From an uncultured Microbacteriaceae bacterium (lineage in GTDB: Bacteria > Actinomycetota > Actinomycetes > Actinomycetales > Microbacteriaceae), in the NCBI GenBank assembly GCA_903940225.1, contig CAJAKC010000045.1, positions 1 to 64,000 of the forward strand: DNA of 64,000 nt. Reading direction: 5' to 3'. The translations under genes were made by a program, and so were the position numbers. Below are positions 8,395 through 17,026 of this stretch, one piece after another. The notes beneath the pieces were generated by a model. It made no database searches, was not told the DNA's origin, and saw nothing but the letters and a program-made list of their open reading frames with translations. How positions within the stretch are numbered: the first letter of the stretch is position 1; every line of letters begins with the position of its first letter.

Positions 8395-9848
8395 GACGAC
8401 TGGTTTGCTTCGACCCATCGCAGATATTCGTCACTGACGGTACCTGTCACGTATTCGCCGTTGAAGCACGACATGTCAAGGCGTTCAACGGTGCTGCCCT
8501 CGATGATGGCGGCCTCCATGTCGGCGACTTCTTGATAGATCAGGTGGTCAGCGCCAATTTCGGTGGCGATATCGGGAATCTTTCGACCGGCCGCAACGAG
8601 TTCCGCGCGGCTGGGCATGTTGATCCCGTAGACATGGGGGAATCGCACGGGCGGCGCGGCGGATGTGAACGTGACCGACTTGGCACCGGCGTGACGAGCC
8701 ATCTCGACGATTTCACGCGAGGTGGTCCCGCGAACAATCGAGTCGTCGACGATGAGGACGTTCTTGCCCTTGAACTCGGTCGGCATCGCGTTCAGTTTCT
8801 GTCGAACGCTGCGCGCGCGGGACTCTTGGCCCGGCATGATGAACGTTCGACCGACGTAGCGATTCTTGTAGTAGCCCTCGCGGTATTCAATGCCCAACTT
8901 TCGGGCGACCTGCATTGCGGCGGGTCGGGACGAGTCAGGAATCGGCATCACGACGTCGATGTCTCCGGCCGGCGCGTACTTGGCGATGGTGTCTGCCAGT
9001 CGGTTGCCCAGCCGAAGGCGGGCTTCGTAAACCGAAATACCGTTCATGATCGAGTCGGGACGGGCGAGATAGACGTATTCAAAAGAGCAGGGAACGAGAA
9101 CGGGGTTCTCTGCGCACTGCCGCGAAACCATGTCACCGTCGGGCGCGATAAAGATTGCTTCGCCCGGTTCGACGTCGCGGACGATTTCGTAACCTCCCGC
9201 TTCGAGGACGAGCGATTCGCTCGCGACCACCCATTCGGTGCCGACGAGACCGATGTCGCGCTTACCAAGGATGAGTGGCCGAATTCCGAAGGGATCGCGA
9301 AACGCAAGAATTCCGTGATCGGCAATGAGCGCAATCGCGGCATACGAACCCTCGACCCGTTTGTGCAGCCGCCCGACGGCATCAAAAACGTCGTCGGGCG
9401 AAAACTTGGCAACCGTTGTCGAGGCCTGAAGTTCGTGGGCGAGGACGTTGACAAGCAATTCGGTGTCGCTGTGCGTGTTGAGGTGTCGACGGTCATCCTC
9501 GTGCAGTTCGCGGGTCAGTTCGCGAGTGTTCGTGAGGTTCCCATTGTGAACGAGGATGATTCCGTAGGGGGCGTTGACGAAGAATGGTTGAGCCTCGTCG
9601 TGGTTTGCTGCACTTCCGTGCGTCGCGTAGCGGACGTGACCGAGACCGAAGTTTCCCGCGAGCCCTCGCATGTCACGAGTGCGGAACGCTTCGCGAACCT
9701 GGCCCTTGGCTTTTGCCAAGTGCAGGGTTCGACCTTCGCATGTCGCGATGCCCGTGGAGTCTTGACCGCGATGCTGCAACAGGGCGAGGGCGTCGTAAAT
9801 CTGCTGGTTGACGGGAGTCGTTGAGACAATGCCGACAATGCCGCACAT
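8391..9848 (-). CDS. purF: Amidophosphoribosyltransferase
   Basis: PurF makes phosphoribosylamine from PRPP and glutamine, the committed step of purine synthesis. The ATG at 9848 is followed directly by Cys2 (MCGIVGI), the N-terminal nucleophile, so there is no propeptide to remove. The glutaminase half contains HVRYATHGSAA, and the phosphoribosyltransferase half has VMPIPDSSRPAA and the PRPP loop VLIVDDSIVRGTTS. Near the C-terminus the CxxC that ligates an iron-sulfur cluster in B. subtilis PurF is DMSC here, so a cluster is unlikely. A frame upstream to 9977 is not conserved coding sequence. The protein has 485 residues. Confidence 0.96.
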   Translation of the reverse strand: MCGIVGIVSTTPVNQQIYDALALLQHRGQDSTGIATCEGRTLHLAKAKGQVREAFRTRDMRGLAGNFGLGHVRYATHGSAANHDEAQPFFVNAPYGIILVHNGNLTNTRELTRELHEDDRRHLNTHSDTELLVNVLAHELQASTTVAKFSPDDVFDAVGRLHKRVEGSYAAIALIADHGILAFRDPFGIRPLILGKRDIGLVGTEWVVASESLVLEAGGYEIVRDVEPGEAIFIAPDGDMVSRQCAENPVLVPCSFEYVYLARPDSIMNGISVYEARLRLGNRLADTIAKYAPAGDIDVVMPIPDSSRPAAMQVARKLGIEYREGYYKNRYVGRTFIMPGQESRARSVRQKLNAMPTEFKGKNVLIVDDSIVRGTTSREIVEMARHAGAKSVTFTSAAPPVRFPHVYGINMPSRAELVAAGRKIPDIATEIGADHLIYQEVADMEAAIIEGSTVERLDMSCFNGEYVTGTVSDEYLRWVEANQSS

Positions 9849-9936
9849 GTGAACGGTCCCCTTCCCGCGCGCCGCCGCGCTCCCGCACCTCAATCCTCTC
9901 ACACGAGTGCCAGACAGCCGTCGGTAGGCTGGGGGG

Positions 9937-11037
9937 GTGACGGGACAGGATGCATACTCAAAGGCCGGTGTGAACACTGAAGCCGGAGACCGTGCCGTTG
10001 AGCTAATGAAGGCCGCCGTTTCCGCAACCCACGGCCCTCTGATTCTGGGAGGGGTTGGCGGTTTTGCCGGCTTGATGGATGCGAGTTTCCTGAAGGATTA
10101 TCGTCGCCCGATCCTCGCAACCTCAACCGACGGAGTCGGCACGAAGGTCGCTATTGCGCAGGCGCTTGATGTTCACGACACCATCGGGCAAGACCTCGTC
10201 GGAATGGTTATTGACGACATCGTTGTTGTCGGCGCCAAGCCACTGTTTATGACGGATTACATTGCGTGCGGCAGGGTCGTGCCGGAACGCATCGCCGACA
10301 TTGTTCGAGGAATCGCGCAGGCGTGCGCCGCGACAGGAACCGCATTGGTTGGTGGTGAAACTGCCGAACACCCTGGGCTACTCGGCGAGAATGACTACGA
10401 CGTCGCCGGCGCGGCCGTCGGTGTGGTCGAAGCGGACGAGATGCTCGGTCCGGACCGGGTCGAACACGGTGATGTCATCGTCGCACTCGCCTCCAGCGGA
10501 CTTCACTCGAACGGATACTCGCTCGTTCGCCACATTCTCGCCTCGACGGGTCGAACCGTCGACCAGGCGGTCCCTGAATTCGATCGGGTGCTCGGGCTTG
10601 AACTGCTCGAGCCGACACGGCTGTACACCGCGCCTCTGCTCGAGAGCTTCGCCGAGCACCCCGGCTCGATCCACGCACTGTCGCACGTCACGGGGGGCGG
10701 TATCGCGGCCAATCTTGCGCGCGTTTTGCCCGTCGGAACGTGGGTCGATATCGATCGCGCCACCTGGACGCCACCGACCGTTTTTCGCGTCCTTGCCGAG
10801 TGGGGCAACGAGCCGATCGAGGGAACCGAGGGCACCTGGAACCTCGGAATCGGAATGCTCGCGGTTGTCTCGCACGAATCGGCAAGTACGCTCACGCGCG
10901 AATGGACTGTTGCCGGAATCGACTCATGGGTCGTCGGTCACGTCTCTAACCGTGCAACAAACCTTGACGGTTACATCTCAGGCTCAAAAGGCGTCGACGG
11001 CGGTGCCGTTCGCCTGGTTGGTAACTACGCCGACTGA
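9937..11037 (+). CDS. purM: Phosphoribosylformylglycinamidine cyclo-ligase (AIR synthetase)
   Basis: PurM closes the imidazole ring to form AIR. Family landmarks are AGVNTEAGDRAVELMK near the N-terminus, TSTDGVGTK, DLVGMVIDDIVVVGAKPLFMTDY, VGGETAEHPG and SSGLHSNGYSLVR. Length (366 residues) is normal. The start is GTG at 9937, preceded by a run of G. It is divergent from purF; the 88 bases between them must hold both promoters. Its last 13 bases overlap the DUF3073 gene on the other strand. Confidence 0.97.
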   Translation: MTGQDAYSKAGVNTEAGDRAVELMKAAVSATHGPLILGGVGGFAGLMDASFLKDYRRPILATSTDGVGTKVAIAQALDVHDTIGQDLVGMVIDDIVVVGAKPLFMTDYIACGRVVPERIADIVRGIAQACAATGTALVGGETAEHPGLLGENDYDVAGAAVGVVEADEMLGPDRVEHGDVIVALASSGLHSNGYSLVRHILASTGRTVDQAVPEFDRVLGLELLEPTRLYTAPLLESFAEHPGSIHALSHVTGGGIAANLARVLPVGTWVDIDRATWTPPTVFRVLAEWGNEPIEGTEGTWNLGIGMLAVVSHESASTLTREWTVAGIDSWVVGHVSNRATNLDGYISGSKGVDGGAVRLVGNYAD

Positions 11038-11225
11038 GCTTCGTCGTCGGATTCGGATGTCGTCGAATCGTCCGCCGCGAATTCCGGCCACTTTTGCAGG
11101 TCCTCTGCGAGGCGTGGATTGACGCCAATTTCTGATTGAAGTGCGGAAAGGTCAGTATCGGGGCTGAAATACTTCAGCTCGCGCGCAACCTTAGTGTGCT
11201 TTGCTTTTTGGCGACCGCGGCCCAT
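11025..11225 (-). CDS. DUF3073 family protein
   Basis: A 66-residue protein with the signature start MGRGRQKAKHTKVARELKY, which defines the actinobacterial DUF3073 family; it is commonly convergent with purM as seen here. The N-terminal third is strongly basic and the C-terminal third acidic (DDSTTSESDDE). The middle contains the conserved FSPDTDLSALQ. The basic N-terminus could bind nucleic acid, but no function is known. The ATG at 11225 is the only sensible start. Confidence 0.9.
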   Translation of the reverse strand: MGRGRQKAKHTKVARELKYFSPDTDLSALQSEIGVNPRLAEDLQKWPEFAADDSTTSESDDEAQSA

Positions 11226-11301
11226 ATCGGACCCCTTTCACTCTGATGCTGTCCACTCCCGCAGTGTCTGAGGCAACTCGGGGGGTTAGAGGGAAAGTTT
11301 A

Positions 11302-11679
11302 TCACGCACCGAGCACAGTGGTTGCGGAGATATACCCAGCCCCGGCAACGAGGGCGCCGAACATGACATGAGCGGCGGTGAGCGCGAGCCCCCGAACTGT
11401 CTCGCCACGATTAGCCCACTCAGCAGCGGTGAGCGTCAGGGTGGAAAATGTCGTGAACCCCGCGGCGAAAGCGAACACGGCGGATGCCGTCGCCCACGAC
11501 AGCGCATCGAGCGAAGCCGCGCCCACCGCGATGCCGACAAACAAGCTGCCACCCATGTTCACAACGAACAGCCCCCACGACCACCGGCCGGGTTTCATGA
11601 GGTTCATCACACCGAATCGGGCGGTCGCGCCGAACGCACCGAAGAGGGCCGGAACGACCATCGCAGCGAAGTCAATCAT
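11302..11679 (-). CDS. crcB: Fluoride-specific ion channel CrcB/Fluc, second subunit
   Basis: The 125-residue protein has four hydrophobic segments and CrcB motifs: FGAFGATARFGVMN near the N-terminus, VNMGGSLFVGIA in the second helix and AAGFTTFSTLTL in the third. CrcB/Fluc proteins are dual-topology fluoride exporters; Gram-positive genomes often carry two adjacent copies that form a heterodimer. The ATG at 11679 overlaps the stop of the upstream paralogue by four bases (ATGA). A longer frame reaching 11976 is an artefact overlapping that paralogue. Confidence 0.92.
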   Translation of the reverse strand: MIDFAAMVVPALFGAFGATARFGVMNLMKPGRWSWGLFVVNMGGSLFVGIAVGAASLDALSWATASAVFAFAAGFTTFSTLTLTAAEWANRGETVRGLALTAAHVMFGALVAGAGYISATTVLGA

Positions 11680-12083
11680 GGTGACACCGCCTCGCTGCGC
11701 CGACCGCCAAGGCGCAGACCCCAGAGGGCGACGGTCACGCCAAGCACAATCGACGCGGTCGCATAGAGAGCCGCGATGCCAACGCCGTCGAGTCCGCCGG
11801 TGTTGACCGTGAGAACGACGCTCAGCGAAATTGCGGAAAGTGTTGTGTAGGAGCCGAGAAAACCCGTTGTCACTCCAAGACGCAGCCACGCGGGCCAGCG
11901 CCCAAACCCGTGACCAACGACATATCCCATAAGGAATGAGCCCGACAAATTGACGAGCAGAATGCCGATTGGCCACGAATTACCGGCGGCTGATGTCACG
12001 CCAAGGTCGATGATCCACCGCGCCGCACTGCCCGCCAACCCGCCCACGAATACCGCTGTGAACGCTCTCAGAATTGGGGGCAC
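11676..12083 (-). CDS. crcB: Fluoride-specific ion channel CrcB/Fluc, first subunit
   Basis: The 135-residue membrane protein carries the CrcB landmarks VGGLAGSAARWIIDLG, LVNLSGSFLMGYVVG and TTGFLGSYTTLSA in four predicted helices. The break-helix region differs from its neighbour (SYTTLSA against FTTFSTL), as expected for two subunits of opposite membrane orientation. The start is GTG at 12083. I looked for a fluoride riboswitch in the 71-base divergent region upstream and saw no convincing consensus. Confidence 0.92.
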   Translation of the reverse strand: MPPILRAFTAVFVGGLAGSAARWIIDLGVTSAAGNSWPIGILLVNLSGSFLMGYVVGHGFGRWPAWLRLGVTTGFLGSYTTLSAISLSVVLTVNTGGLDGVGIAALYATASIVLGVTVALWGLRLGGRRSEAVSP

Positions 12084-12154
12084 AGAGCCAGCGTACTCTC
12101 GTCACAATCCCTCAGTTTCGAGGGTTAGGCTTTACTCACCATGAGAGGAATGCC

Positions 12155-12553
12155 GTGTCCGCAGTAGAGCAAATCCCCCAAGAGAAGTACCGCGACGAAG
12201 TCGTCGCGCGCTGGGGCAAAGAGGCGTGGGCCAAGGGCCAGTCCTGGTGGACGGCTTTGGGCGAACTCGGACAAAAGGCTTTCATGGTCGAAGGGACCGG
12301 GCTTCGCACCGGCTACGCCGAAGCTTTGGCCAGCGGACTCGCAGCCGATTCGGCCGAAGTTGCCGCCCTCGTCGAACGTCACCGCATCTGGATTTCGCAG
12401 GCGTGGGGTGGCACAGCTCCGACGATTGACCAGTTCCGCGGACTCGCCGACATGTACGTCGCCGACGAACGGTTCTCCCGCCACTACGGCGGGACCGATG
12501 GAGCAAACTTTGTTCGCGACGCAATCTATGCGTGGACAAACACACACAACTAA
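12155..12553 (+). CDS. Stand-alone TipAS antibiotic-recognition-domain protein
   Basis: The 132-residue protein matches the TipAS domain, the thiopeptide-binding half of TipA-type MerR regulators: RDEVVARWGKEAWAKGQSWW, then RHRIWISQAWGG and a C-terminal LADMYVADERFSRHYGGTDGANFVRDAI. No MerR helix-turn-helix is present, so it resembles the short TipAS/albicidin-binding-type sequestration proteins rather than a regulator. The GTG at 12155 follows AGAGGAA; the frame upstream is not conserved. It is 15 bases upstream of an RND exporter gene and probably cotranscribed, which hints at a drug-resistance pair, though the ligand is unknown. Confidence 0.8.
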   Translation: MSAVEQIPQEKYRDEVVARWGKEAWAKGQSWWTALGELGQKAFMVEGTGLRTGYAEALASGLAADSAEVAALVERHRIWISQAWGGTAPTIDQFRGLADMYVADERFSRHYGGTDGANFVRDAIYAWTNTHN

Positions 12554-12568
12554 CACAGGGAAAAAGCC

Positions 12569-15500
12569 ATGAACCGACTATCCGATTTCAGCCTCAAAAA
12601 CCGAGCGCTTATCGCTCTCGTGACAATCGTCGTCGCCGTATTCGGCGGTATCGCGATGTCCTTGCTCAAACTCGAGCTCATTCCCTCTGTTTCGTTCCCG
12701 CAACTGGCAATCGTCACCAACTATCCGGGCGCCGCTCCGACCATCGTTGAAAAAGAGGTGTCGACCCCGATCGAAAACGCGATTCAAGCGATTCCGGGGC
12801 TGGAATCCACCTCGGCTACGTCCCAGCAGGGTGTGTCCCAGGTCGTGGCGGAGTTTGCCTACGGCACGAACTTGGAGTCCGCCGAGCAAAAAGTCCAACT
12901 CGCCATCAATAAGTTGAGCAACGTTCTTCCGGCGGCAGCCAGCCCGCAGGTTTTCGCGGGGTCCTTCGCGGACGCCCCGATCGTTCAATATGCCGTAACG
13001 AGTGACCTCACCCAGGATCAGTTGAAGCAGTCGTTGACGGACATCGCCGTCAAAGAACTGACAAAACTTGACGGAGTGCGCGAAGTATCGATTTTCGGCG
13101 CGAACGGCCGGCACATCGAAGTGATTCCTGTCGCCAAAAAACTGACCAAATACGGTCTGACAAACGCGGATATTGAGAACGCGCTGCGGTCGAACGGTAT
13201 CCGAATCGGTGCAGGAACCGTCACGTCAAAGGACGGGGATCTATCGATTGTTGCCGGAAACAAGCTTGGAACAGTAAAGGACATCAAGGCGCTGCCGTTG
13301 CCGACGGCCACCGTTGTTAACCCGATGACGGGCAATGTCACCATCAAGAGAATTTCTGACGTTGCGACGGTGAAGATCGTCGACAACACGGTGACCAGCG
13401 TCTCTCGCGTCAACGGCGAACCGTCACTCACCGTTGCGATCACCAAAACGGCCGATGCAAACACCGTCGATGTCTCTCGGGAGATTCGCGCTGCGGTTCC
13501 GGCCATTGCAAAACTCATGGGCAACGGGACCGAATTCAACGTTGTCTTCGATCAAGCGCCCTTCATCGAGAACTCTATTGAATCGTTGACGACGGAGGGC
13601 CTGCTGGGTCTCGGTTTCGCGATAATCATCATTCTCATCTTCCTGTTGTCCGTTCGCTCCACCCTCGTCACCGCGGTGTCGATCCCGACATCGCTGCTGT
13701 TGACCTTCATCGGCATGTGGGCGAGCGACTTCACTCTCAATCTGCTCACGATCGGTGCAGTCACCATTTCGATCGGTCGAGTGGTAGATGACTCGATTGT
13801 TGTTGTGGAAAACATCAAACGCCACATCGCGATGGGCGAAGAGAAGATGTACGCGATCAAGACGGCTGTTGCCGAGGTCGCCACCGCGGTCACCGCATCT
13901 ACCGTCACCACGGTCGCCGTCTTCTTGCCGCTCGCGTTTGTGTCCGGCCTATCGGGTGAATTGTTCCGACCGTTCGCCGTGACCGTGACCATCGCGCTGT
14001 TGTCGTCGCTCTTGGTGTCGTTGACAATTGTTCCCGTTCTGTCCTATTGGTTCCTGGGCAAGAACAAGCCCCGCAAGAATTCGACGAAAGCGGACGGGGT
14101 CGAGAAGTTCGACGTCGTGCAGCGCGGATATCGCCCGATCGTCAAGTGGACGATTCGCCGCCCCCTGACAACAGTTCTCATCGCCGTCCTCACCCTGGTA
14201 GGCACGTTTGCACTCACGCCGCTCATGAAGACGAACTTCGTCGGCGGTAGTGGACAGACGACGGTAACCGTGCGTCACACCGTTCCAGCCGGTGAGAGTC
14301 TCGCCGACAAGGTCGACATCGCTGCCGACGCCGAAACCGATTTGCTCGCAATTGACGGCGTGGAGACCATCCAGACGTCGATCGGTGGCTCGGGACTGAG
14401 CGCGCTGTTTGGCGGTTCCGGTGGAATCACGTATCAGATCACCATCTCGGAATCACCCGATGTCGACGCCGATGCGGTGCAGGCCGAAATCACCCGCCAA
14501 CTGTCGACAATTCCATCCGCCGGCGAAATGGCGCTTGCGTCGGGACCGAGTGCATTTGGAAGCGGCACGATTGACCTCACCGTCAAAGCCCCGTCGGAAG
14601 AATCTCTCGTTGCGATCACGTCCGAGGTTCAAGCCGCGATGCAGGATTCAGGCGTCGCTGACGAAGTGACGACGACACTGTCCGACACCGAGAAGTACAT
14701 TTCCATTAGCGTCAATCGTGCGAAAGCAGCAAAGCACTTCCTGTCGGAAGCGGGAATCGGGCAAATGATGTCCGGAATCATCGATCCGCAGGCAGTGGCC
14801 CAGATTGTCATTGATGACGTCACGATGGACATGATTGTCATCACAAAAAATGCCCCCGACACCGTCAGCGAGCTGAAGAAATACAAGCTGATGACGCCGC
14901 TCGGAAAAACCGTGAAACTCTCGACGGTGGCAACCGTTGAGGTTAAGGAAACCGCGGCGACGCGCACCACCGAACGCGGTGTGCTGTCATCGACGGTCTC
15001 CGTGACCCCCGCGAGTGACAACCTTTCGGAGTCGACCGCATCCGTGCAGAAGACGTTGGATGAAATTACGCTCCCCTCCGGCACCACCGTGACCGTCGGT
15101 GGTGTTGCCCAGGATCAAGCCGATTCCTTCCTCCAATTGGGGCTCGCGCTGCTCGCCGCAATCTTGATCGTCTACGTCGTGATGGTCGCAACATTCCGCA
15201 GCCTGCGCCAGCCGCTGCTGTTGCTCGTCTCCATTCCGTTTGCGACGACCGGTGCAATCGGACTTCAAATCCTCTCGGGCATCCCGCTCGGGGTGTCGTC
15301 GCTGATCGGTCTGCTCATGCTCGTCGGAATCGTCGTCACAAACGCGATTGTTCTCATCGACCTTGTGAACCAGTACCGTGAACGAGGCTCGAAAGTCGTT
15401 GACGCGTTGCTCGAAGGAACCACTCGACGTGTTCGCCCGGTCGTCATGACGGCGCTCGCGACAATCTTCGCGCTCACACCTCTCGCCACCGGCGTGACCG

Positions 15501-15694
15501 GCTCGGGTGGCTTCATTTCGCAACCGCTAGCCATCGTCGTTATCGGCGGACTTCTCTCCAGTACCGTGCTCACCCTCGTTGTGCTGCCGGCGCTGTATTC
15601 GTTGGTTGAAGGAGCGAAGGAACGTCGCGAGATCAAACGAGCAGCAAAGCCGAAGAAGCCCATCGTCCGCAAGACGCGGACGGCGAAGGCCTAG
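12569..15694 (+). CDS. RND-family efflux transporter (AcrB/SwrC-like)
   Basis: At 1041 residues with the internal two-fold repeat of the AcrB family, this is an RND proton-driven exporter. One helix lies at about 12-33, a large extracytoplasmic domain follows, then helix bundles at about 345-480 and 865-1010. The proton-relay Asp pair is in GRVVDDSIVVVENIKRH. The opening MNRLSDFSLKNRALIALVTIVV and the absence of an adaptor or outer-membrane gene fit the SwrC/YerP branch found in Gram-positive bacteria, which acts in surfactant or drug export. The last 30 residues are Lys/Arg-rich. The neighbouring TipAS protein suggests a toxic-compound role, by inference only. Confidence 0.9.
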   Translation: MNRLSDFSLKNRALIALVTIVVAVFGGIAMSLLKLELIPSVSFPQLAIVTNYPGAAPTIVEKEVSTPIENAIQAIPGLESTSATSQQGVSQVVAEFAYGTNLESAEQKVQLAINKLSNVLPAAASPQVFAGSFADAPIVQYAVTSDLTQDQLKQSLTDIAVKELTKLDGVREVSIFGANGRHIEVIPVAKKLTKYGLTNADIENALRSNGIRIGAGTVTSKDGDLSIVAGNKLGTVKDIKALPLPTATVVNPMTGNVTIKRISDVATVKIVDNTVTSVSRVNGEPSLTVAITKTADANTVDVSREIRAAVPAIAKLMGNGTEFNVVFDQAPFIENSIESLTTEGLLGLGFAIIIILIFLLSVRSTLVTAVSIPTSLLLTFIGMWASDFTLNLLTIGAVTISIGRVVDDSIVVVENIKRHIAMGEEKMYAIKTAVAEVATAVTASTVTTVAVFLPLAFVSGLSGELFRPFAVTVTIALLSSLLVSLTIVPVLSYWFLGKNKPRKNSTKADGVEKFDVVQRGYRPIVKWTIRRPLTTVLIAVLTLVGTFALTPLMKTNFVGGSGQTTVTVRHTVPAGESLADKVDIAADAETDLLAIDGVETIQTSIGGSGLSALFGGSGGITYQITISESPDVDADAVQAEITRQLSTIPSAGEMALASGPSAFGSGTIDLTVKAPSEESLVAITSEVQAAMQDSGVADEVTTTLSDTEKYISISVNRAKAAKHFLSEAGIGQMMSGIIDPQAVAQIVIDDVTMDMIVITKNAPDTVSELKKYKLMTPLGKTVKLSTVATVEVKETAATRTTERGVLSSTVSVTPASDNLSESTASVQKTLDEITLPSGTTVTVGGVAQDQADSFLQLGLALLAAILIVYVVMVATFRSLRQPLLLLVSIPFATTGAIGLQILSGIPLGVSSLIGLLMLVGIVVTNAIVLIDLVNQYRERGSKVVDALLEGTTRRVRPVVMTALATIFALTPLATGVTGSGGFISQPLAIVVIGGLLSSTVLTLVVLPALYSLVEGAKERREIKRAAKPKKPIVRKTRTAKA

Positions 15695-16275
15695 GGCGTC
15701 GGCGCAAGCACCCAAAGCACCTCGGCGGAAACTGTCTTCGACGGATTCCGCCAGGTGTGGGGTTCACGACCGTGGAACGTCATCGCGTCACCGGCACCGA
15801 GCGCGTGAGTTTCGGGCCCGAGGATGATGCTGAACTCACCCTTGAGGACGAACACGAATTCGATTTCTGCGTCGAGAGCGTACAACTTGTCGCCACCCGA
15901 ACCACCCGGTTCGACGATGGAGTGCAACACCTCGATGTGTGATTGATGGCCCGGCGACAGCAGGTATTCGCGCGTCGCTGTCCCACCAAAATTAATGCGG
16001 GCCCCTTCACCTGCGCGGACGATGTTGCTGGTCGGCGGTTCAAACAACTCGCCAATCCGAAGGCCGATGGCTTCACACACCGACACGAGTGACGCGACCG
16101 ACGGGGAAACCTGATCGCGCTCGAGTTTGCTGACAAAGCCTTCCGTGAGCCCCGCTGCGGCGGCAACCTGACCGAGCGTGAGGCCGCGCGCAAGCCGACT
16201 GGCACGCAAGCGTCCACCGATGGGGATTGTCTTATCGGAAACTTGTTTCGCCGACCGCCGCATTGTTCCCGCCAC
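15691..16275 (-). CDS. XRE-family regulator with C-terminal cupin
   Basis: A helix-turn-helix of the XRE type spans about residues 21-78 (LRASRLARGLTLGQVAAAAGLTEGFVSKLERD is split over it), and a cupin_2 domain spans about 105-190 (LHSIVEPGGSGG, EFVFVLKGEF, GDAMTFHGREPHTWRN). This layout is common in PuuR-like regulators of amine and nitrogen-compound genes, the cupin sensing a small ligand. The GTG at 16275 is two bases after the cyclase stop; ATG at 16263 is an alternative. It likely controls the cyclase and the divergent NCS1-ureohydrolase operon through the dyad at 16956-16970. Its end overlaps the RND gene by four bases. Confidence 0.85.
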   Translation of the reverse strand: MAGTMRRSAKQVSDKTIPIGGRLRASRLARGLTLGQVAAAAGLTEGFVSKLERDQVSPSVASLVSVCEAIGLRIGELFEPPTSNIVRAGEGARINFGGTATREYLLSPGHQSHIEVLHSIVEPGGSGGDKLYALDAEIEFVFVLKGEFSIILGPETHALGAGDAMTFHGREPHTWRNPSKTVSAEVLWVLAPTP

Positions 16276-16277
16276 GA

Positions 16278-16943
16278 TTATCGAACTTCCATTGCGACAG
16301 CGCGAACGGGAGCGCCATCGATGCCCACGAACTTCAGGGGCAATATCGAGATAACGGGATCCGCAAACGTGATGGCCTCCAGGTTGCAGAGGTTCTCACA
16401 GATGATTCCGCTCGCGGCGGCGATCAGGTGGTGGACGGGGAACCCTTCACCGGGGTGATCCGAATCGGGAGTTTCGTCGATGTTGATTGCGTCTAGTCCG
16501 AACGTCAGGACGCCTCGGACGAGAAGGGCGGCGATGAGTTTTGAGTCGATGAAAGGGTTGTCGAAATAGGTGGGCAGGCCGTAGTGCGCTTCCCAGCCCG
16601 TTTTGAACAGGACGATGTCGTCCGGGCGAACTGCCTCTATTTGGCTCGCAACCGATTCGTACGTCACGGCCTCTCGAGCGCCGACACCGTGACAATCGAC
16701 GATGACTCCGCGACCAACAAAGCGCTCCAGTGGTATTTCATCAATCTTCAGTGTCGAGTCGTCGAAATGGAATGGGGCATCGACGTGAGTTCCCGATTGG
16801 CTGCCCATCGAGACACTCATGAGGTTGAAACCGTCGCGGCGAACGGTCGAATGTTGTTCGATGTGGGGAACGGGGTCGCCCGGGTACACCTGCGTTTCCG
16901 AATCAATTATTCGGGAAAGGTCCACGACACGAACTATCTCCAT
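16278..16943 (-). CDS. Cyclase-family metal-dependent hydrolase (kynurenine-formamidase/isatin-hydrolase-like)
   Basis: The 221-residue protein belongs to the cyclase family (PF04199 type), which hydrolyses amide bonds of formyl-kynurenine, isatin and related cyclic amides. The metal motif HxGTHxDxPxH appears as QSGTHVDAPFHF, with the first His replaced by Gln at the expected position. Other landmarks are VYPGDPVP, IVDCHGVG and GLDAINIDETPDSDHPG. I prefer ATG at 16943 to the TTG at 16949. It is cotranscribed with the XRE-cupin regulator and divergent from the NCS1 permease; substrate may be a cyclic amide or ureide taken up by that permease. Confidence 0.82.
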   Translation of the reverse strand: MEIVRVVDLSRIIDSETQVYPGDPVPHIEQHSTVRRDGFNLMSVSMGSQSGTHVDAPFHFDDSTLKIDEIPLERFVGRGVIVDCHGVGAREAVTYESVASQIEAVRPDDIVLFKTGWEAHYGLPTYFDNPFIDSKLIAALLVRGVLTFGLDAINIDETPDSDHPGEGFPVHHLIAAASGIICENLCNLEAITFADPVISILPLKFVGIDGAPVRAVAMEVR

Positions 16944-16955
16944 AGTCAAAAACTA

Positions 16956-16970
16956 TTGCCTAATGGGCAA
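16956..16970. promoter_or_regulatory. Dyad TTGCC-N5-GGCAA between cyclase and NCS1 permease
   Basis: The 83-base divergent region holds an exact inverted repeat, TTGCCTAATGGGCAA, 12 bases before the cyclase ATG and 56 bases before the permease ATG. A related half-site (GCCAATAGC) follows. Its position suits an operator of the adjacent XRE-cupin regulator acting on both directions. This is an inference from position and symmetry. Confidence 0.5.
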
Positions 16971-17026
16971 GATGCCAATAGCATCGCCGTAGCGCCATAG
17001 GTGGCGTACTTACCGAAAGGAAGCAC

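Noticed and set aside
8391-9977. Longer PurF with a 43-residue propeptide from 9977
   Set aside because: The extension overlaps the purM start and promoter region and is Arg/Gly-rich noise; MC at 9848 gives the mature nucleophile directly.
12084-12154. Fluoride riboswitch upstream of the crcB pair
   Set aside because: The 71-base divergent region does not show the conserved fluoride-aptamer core on the minus strand.
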